A DNA stretch of 64,000 bases from Bradyrhizobium sp. CCGUVB1N3. GTDB lineage: Bacteria > Pseudomonadota > Alphaproteobacteria > Rhizobiales > Xanthobacteraceae. The notes below the pieces were generated by a model. The model searched no databases and had not been told where the DNA came from. It saw only the letters and a program-made list of their open reading frames with translations. Location of the stretch: positions 8,435,501-8,499,500 of the forward strand of contig NZ_JANADR010000001.1 of assembly GCF_024199925.1 (NCBI RefSeq), given 5' to 3'. Below are positions 61,585 through 64,000 of this stretch, piece after piece; positions within the stretch are counted from its first letter, which is position 1, and the number at the start of each line of letters is the position of its first letter. The translations under genes and the position numbers were made by a program.

Positions 61585-61887
61585 GTGAGCAAAAGCGCAC
61601 AGAAAAGGGCGATCGAAAATTACCGATCCCGGCTGACGAAGCGTGGCATTGTGCGGTTCGAACTCCACGCCCTCGAGACCGATCGCGACCTCATCAGAGC
61701 GCTTGCGCGCAAGCTGATCGAGGAAGGCCCGGAAGCTGGTAGTCTCCGGCGCACGGTTCAACAGGCCGTTTCTGGCGAACCCTCCAAGCCCGGTGGCATC
61801 TTGGACGCATTGCGTCGCTCTCCGCTCGTTGGCGCCGATCTCGACCTGACGCGCCCACGCGAAGAAGGGCGCAAGGTCGACCTGTGA
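61585..61887 (+). CDS. Antitoxin of a VapBC-type pair (ribbon-helix-helix-like)
   Basis: This 100-residue protein has 'GIVRFELHALETDRDLIRAL' (about residues 21-40), the pattern of ribbon-helix-helix antitoxins, and an acidic/basic C-terminal tail 'GGILDALRRSPLVGADLDLT' that should bind the toxin. A GTG start at 61585 follows a good GGAGG. The toxin gene overlaps its stop by 4 nt, ensuring coupled synthesis. It would repress the operon with the toxin. Confidence 0.78.
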   Translation: MSKSAQKRAIENYRSRLTKRGIVRFELHALETDRDLIRALARKLIEEGPEAGSLRRTVQQAVSGEPSKPGGILDALRRSPLVGADLDLTRPREEGRKVDL

Positions 61888-62318
61888 CGCGCTATCTTCT
61901 CGACACCAACATCATCAGTAACGTCGTCAAGCCGCAGCCGTCAGAGCCGCTACTGGCTTGGATGGCAGCACAGCGAGATGAGGATCTGTTCATCGCATCG
62001 CTTACGGTCGCGGAAATCCGGCGCGGCATCCTTGAAAAGCCGCGCGGGAAAAAACGGGACGCTCTCGATGCGTGGTTCTCCGGCCCGGATGGGCCTCAGG
62101 CCCTGTTCGCGGGCCGCATTCTGCCATTCGACGAGAAGGCCGGGCTTGTCTGGGCGCGCCTGATGGCGGAGGGCAAAGTCGCCGGACGGCCGCGCAGTGG
62201 GCTCGACATGATCATCGCAGCCATTGCGGCGGCTAACGAATGTACTGTCGTAACGGATAACGAGAGGGATTTCACCGGAGCTCAGATTATAAATCCGATG
62301 CGCAGACGCGGGTTGTGA
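61884..62318 (+). CDS. PIN-domain ribonuclease toxin (VapC-type)
   Basis: This 144-residue PIN-domain protein has acidic residues at the expected places: D in 'YLLDTNIISNVVKPQPSEPL', E in 'SLTVAEIRRGILEKPRGKKR', D in 'GRPRSGLDMIIAAIAAANEC' and D in 'TVVTDNERDFTGAQI'. These would bind Mg2+ and cut tRNA or other RNA. It is the toxin of the pair, with ATG overlapping the antitoxin stop. The length is normal for VapC. Such pairs often maintain integrative elements. Confidence 0.88.
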   Translation: MTRYLLDTNIISNVVKPQPSEPLLAWMAAQRDEDLFIASLTVAEIRRGILEKPRGKKRDALDAWFSGPDGPQALFAGRILPFDEKAGLVWARLMAEGKVAGRPRSGLDMIIAAIAAANECTVVTDNERDFTGAQIINPMRRRGL

Positions 62319-62439
62319 GCGGCATCCGGTCCATCAATCTTCGCCTCATTGACGAACTCGTCGACTTTGTCCGCGTCTGAAGACCGAGTGGCGCGCGCTC
62401 GCCAGCCCCGGCAAACCAGCCGCGCGCTGCACTGGCCCG

Positions 62440-63162
62440 CTACATCCCGCACCACAGATCGATAATCTCTTTGAACACATCGCGAAGTCGCGGTTTTAAG
62501 TGCTGAAGCTGTATTGGATCGATTCGCGGTCGGATAGGCTCGTCTATGTGACTGCAGTCCAGATACGTTGTGTAGCGTAGCTCGATCTGTAGCGTCTCCG
62601 TCGAAGAGTCGCAGTATCCCTAATCAAATAACCGCCCGAGAAGGGCTCGTTGCAGACCGTCCGGAAGCGTTGTCGTTCGAAGGCATTGATGGCGAGATTG
62701 GTCGTCTCTTGCCGACACGATACACCCCGTAGGTCACCGACGCAGACATCGTCTTCAATGGGGCCGAAAAAAGAGTGAAGATCAAGAAGCAGAACCCGCT
62801 TATGCAAGGTCAGCAGGTGTCCGATGATATTGGACAGCTCTTCATGGTAAGGATGAGTGGTAGTCGACCAATCGTTGACGAAGACTCAGTGTTTCCGGGA
62901 GCTCCTGATAGATCGGCGTTCCATCAAACATCGAGTCGAAGATGACAGCTTCGTGGAATGAGCCAAATAACAGTCCTTCCGGATCCCGATTTAGGTCAGT
63001 GACGTATCGACTGTGTTTAGCCTCGATAGTCGTAACGCCCAACTCAGGCAGAAAATCGTAGGCCATTGGGAGATACCAATCAGTGTTTCTCAGCCACGCT
63101 CGATGAAGTGGCGTAAATGCATTCGCGATCGATGGCGGAACGAACGTGCCGCTGTGCGGCAT
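62440..63162 (-). pseudogene. N-formylglutamate amidohydrolase, two frameshifts
   Basis: Three reading-frame pieces on the minus strand together make an N-formylglutamate amidohydrolase (HutG-type). The N-terminal part has 'MPHSGTFVPPSIANAF' and 'EAKHSRYVTDLNRDPEGLLF'; the middle has 'LLLDLHSFFGPIEDDVCVGD' and 'NEPFSGGYLI'; the last has 'LQIELRYTTYLDCSHIDEPI', ending at 62440. One extra base near 62850 (removal gives DYHYPYHEEL) and another near 62620 break the frame. Enzyme activity is lost as written. The true start upstream of 63162 is uncertain. Confidence 0.85.
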
Positions 63163-63618
63163 ACTAGCAATGACGGGAACTGATTTTCCCCGCAGGTTGC
63201 CCGATTCGATACAGCTCCTGACCGCATGTATTCGCGCCAGCCAATATGTTGGTCATGGGCAGCGTCCCTCACTCTAGAATTAACCGAGCATCCGCTCGGC
63301 GGCCCAGGCGAACGGCACGATACCCCGCTCTCCCCGTGGTTTGTCCACGTCAATCGCCAGTTGAGCAAGGGTCGCAGTCTATCACTCAACAGATGCAACG
63401 GTGTATCTGCGCGGCACGCATTTTCAGGAAGCCTCGCAAATGTGCTACAGCATCCGCTGCGACACGCTGACCGATTTTTCAGAGTTCGATTCGCGTGACG
63501 AATATCGGCAAGATTGAGACTTTGTTTCTCTTGCGATGAACTGAATAGACAGGCCAAGTCGGCGGAAACGGCCGGAAGGGCGGAAATACGCCGATCCTGA
63601 CATGCTGAATTCCGGCGG
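63163..63618. other. Region with a possible degraded minus-strand frame
   Basis: I see no intact gene here. On the minus strand an open stretch from about 63371 to a TAA at 63280-63282 reads 'DVDKPRGERGIVPFAWAAER', which has protein-like composition, but in-frame stops lie just upstream. It may be the last part of a decayed gene that once stood beside the N-formylglutamate amidohydrolase gene. It is listed only as a remnant candidate. Confidence 0.3.
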
Positions 63619-63787
63619 TGCGCCTTTGAGGGGAAAGCCTCCCCCTACGCCCGAGCCTATGGTCTCGGCCGCCTCCTCTGCGGGAGAGCCCCGCAACGCC
63701 CCATGAGAGTGAGAGGGTGGACGGGCTTCGCCGTGACGAGTTGAGGGCTGGAGGAGAGGCCTCCGGCGCCCGTCATGGAGATGACCC
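63619..63787 (+). ncRNA. Structured 5' leader of the DUF932 gene (candidate cis-RNA)
   Basis: This leader of about 170 nt is packed with short hairpins: CCGAG/CTCGG (63651/63664), GCGGG/CCCGC (63680/63690), ACGG-GCTTCG-CCGT (63721), and GGAGG around AGAGG then CCTCC (63750-63764). The last lies inside a long-range pair GACGGGC (63720-63726)/GCCCGTC (63768-63774). It ends 13 nt before the ATG. Such dense structure suggests a cis-acting regulatory RNA. It is not assigned to a known family from sequence alone. Confidence 0.5.
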
Positions 63788-64000
63788 ATGACTCAAGGCG
63801 AAGTTCTGAGCGCTGGCCGCGACCGAGTCGGCGGCTACAAGGTGGACGTAACCCGCGGCGAGCGCATCGGCCGCGTATCCTCGGAGTGGTTTTCACGGCC
63901 GGCGGACGAGCGCTATCTGTCGCTGTCAGACCTCTACGCCGCCATGCACCGACGGACCGAGCGCAGCCGGACCCGAACGGTCGAGAGCGCAGCGATCCGG
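63788..64000 (+). CDS. DUF932 domain protein of integrative elements (5' part, runs off the window)
   Basis: The first 71 codons are inside the window and end in the open frame. The visible part starts MTQGEVLSAGRDRVGGYKVD, then has 'GERIGRVSSEWFSRPADERY', 'LSLSDLYAAMHRRTERSRTR' and 'TVESAAIR'. This is the start of the DUF932 (phage/plasmid-like, TIGR03299-type) proteins carried by rhizobial integrative and conjugative elements and plasmids. Function is unknown. A highly structured leader precedes it, suggesting specific control. Confidence 0.75.
   Translation, partial: MTQGEVLSAGRDRVGGYKVDVTRGERIGRVSSEWFSRPADERYLSLSDLYAAMHRRTERSRTRTVESAAIR

Noticed and set aside
63090..63557. 155-codon minus-strand frame overlapping the N-formylglutamate amidohydrolase start
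   Set aside because: Its downstream part is the amidohydrolase N-terminal region read out of frame, and the upstream part has no domain character.

Overview
The window is a GC-rich chromosomal segment with the look of a soil alphaproteobacterium of the order Rhizobiales, most likely Bradyrhizobium or a close relative. This is an inference from codon use, the many ABC transporters for carbon, sulfur and nitrogen compounds, the short intergenic hairpin repeats typical of Bradyrhizobium, and the form of leuA and its neighbours. No rRNA or ribosomal gene is present to fix the species.

Region 1 (about 1-6.2 kb) is one tightly overlapping operon for organosulfur acquisition: a solute-binding protein, permease and ATPase of the SsuABC/TauABC type, an SfnB-like acyl-CoA-dehydrogenase-fold oxidoreductase, an SsuD-like flavin monooxygenase and a second binding protein. 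Region 2 (6.2-10.6 kb) holds single genes: a CmcJ/NvfI-type oxygenase, a small RlpA-like protein, a Gfo/Idh/MocA dehydrogenase and an orphan amino-acid-type binding protein, separated by repeats. Region 3 (11.0-15.9 kb) is a complete CUT2 sugar ABC operon.

Region 4 (15.9-24.7 kb) is the most notable part: a complete Nit1C cluster (nitrilase superfamily branch 1, linked in Pseudomonas to cyanide assimilation). Its eight genes are contiguous and mostly overlapping, lie behind an exact sigma-54 consensus promoter, and are divergent from a MocR-type regulator. A 32-codon ORF that may be a decapitated cupin gene follows.

Region 5 (24.8-36 kb) has two SMP-30/gluconolactonase paralogues, a branched-chain-type (HAAT) ABC operon with a fused LivG-LivF ATPase and two paralogous binding proteins, a metallo-beta-lactamase-fold hydrolase and a DadA-like FAD oxidase. 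Region 6 (36-38.8 kb) pairs an orphan PF04392-type binding protein with a Cache-HAMP class III nucleotidyl cyclase. Region 7 (38.9-50.8 kb) is a sugar or polyol block: an aldo/keto reductase broken by a 5-bp repeat expansion, a CUT1 importer without ATPase, a FucU/RbsD mutarotase, a xylulokinase-like kinase, a second CUT2 importer and an SDR dehydrogenase. Region 8 (51-58.7 kb) has a purine/uracil permease, a secreted protein of unknown function, a periplasmic histidine phosphatase, leuA with a leucine-rich leader peptide and hairpin, an orphan TRAP binding protein and an LTXXQ protein.

Region 9 (58.8-64 kb) begins at tRNA-Lys(CTT) and is the edge of an integrative element: tyrosine recombinase, HTH/excisionase-like gene, VapBC-type toxin-antitoxin, a doubly frameshifted N-formylglutamate amidohydrolase, and a highly structured leader in front of a DUF932 gene that runs off the window.
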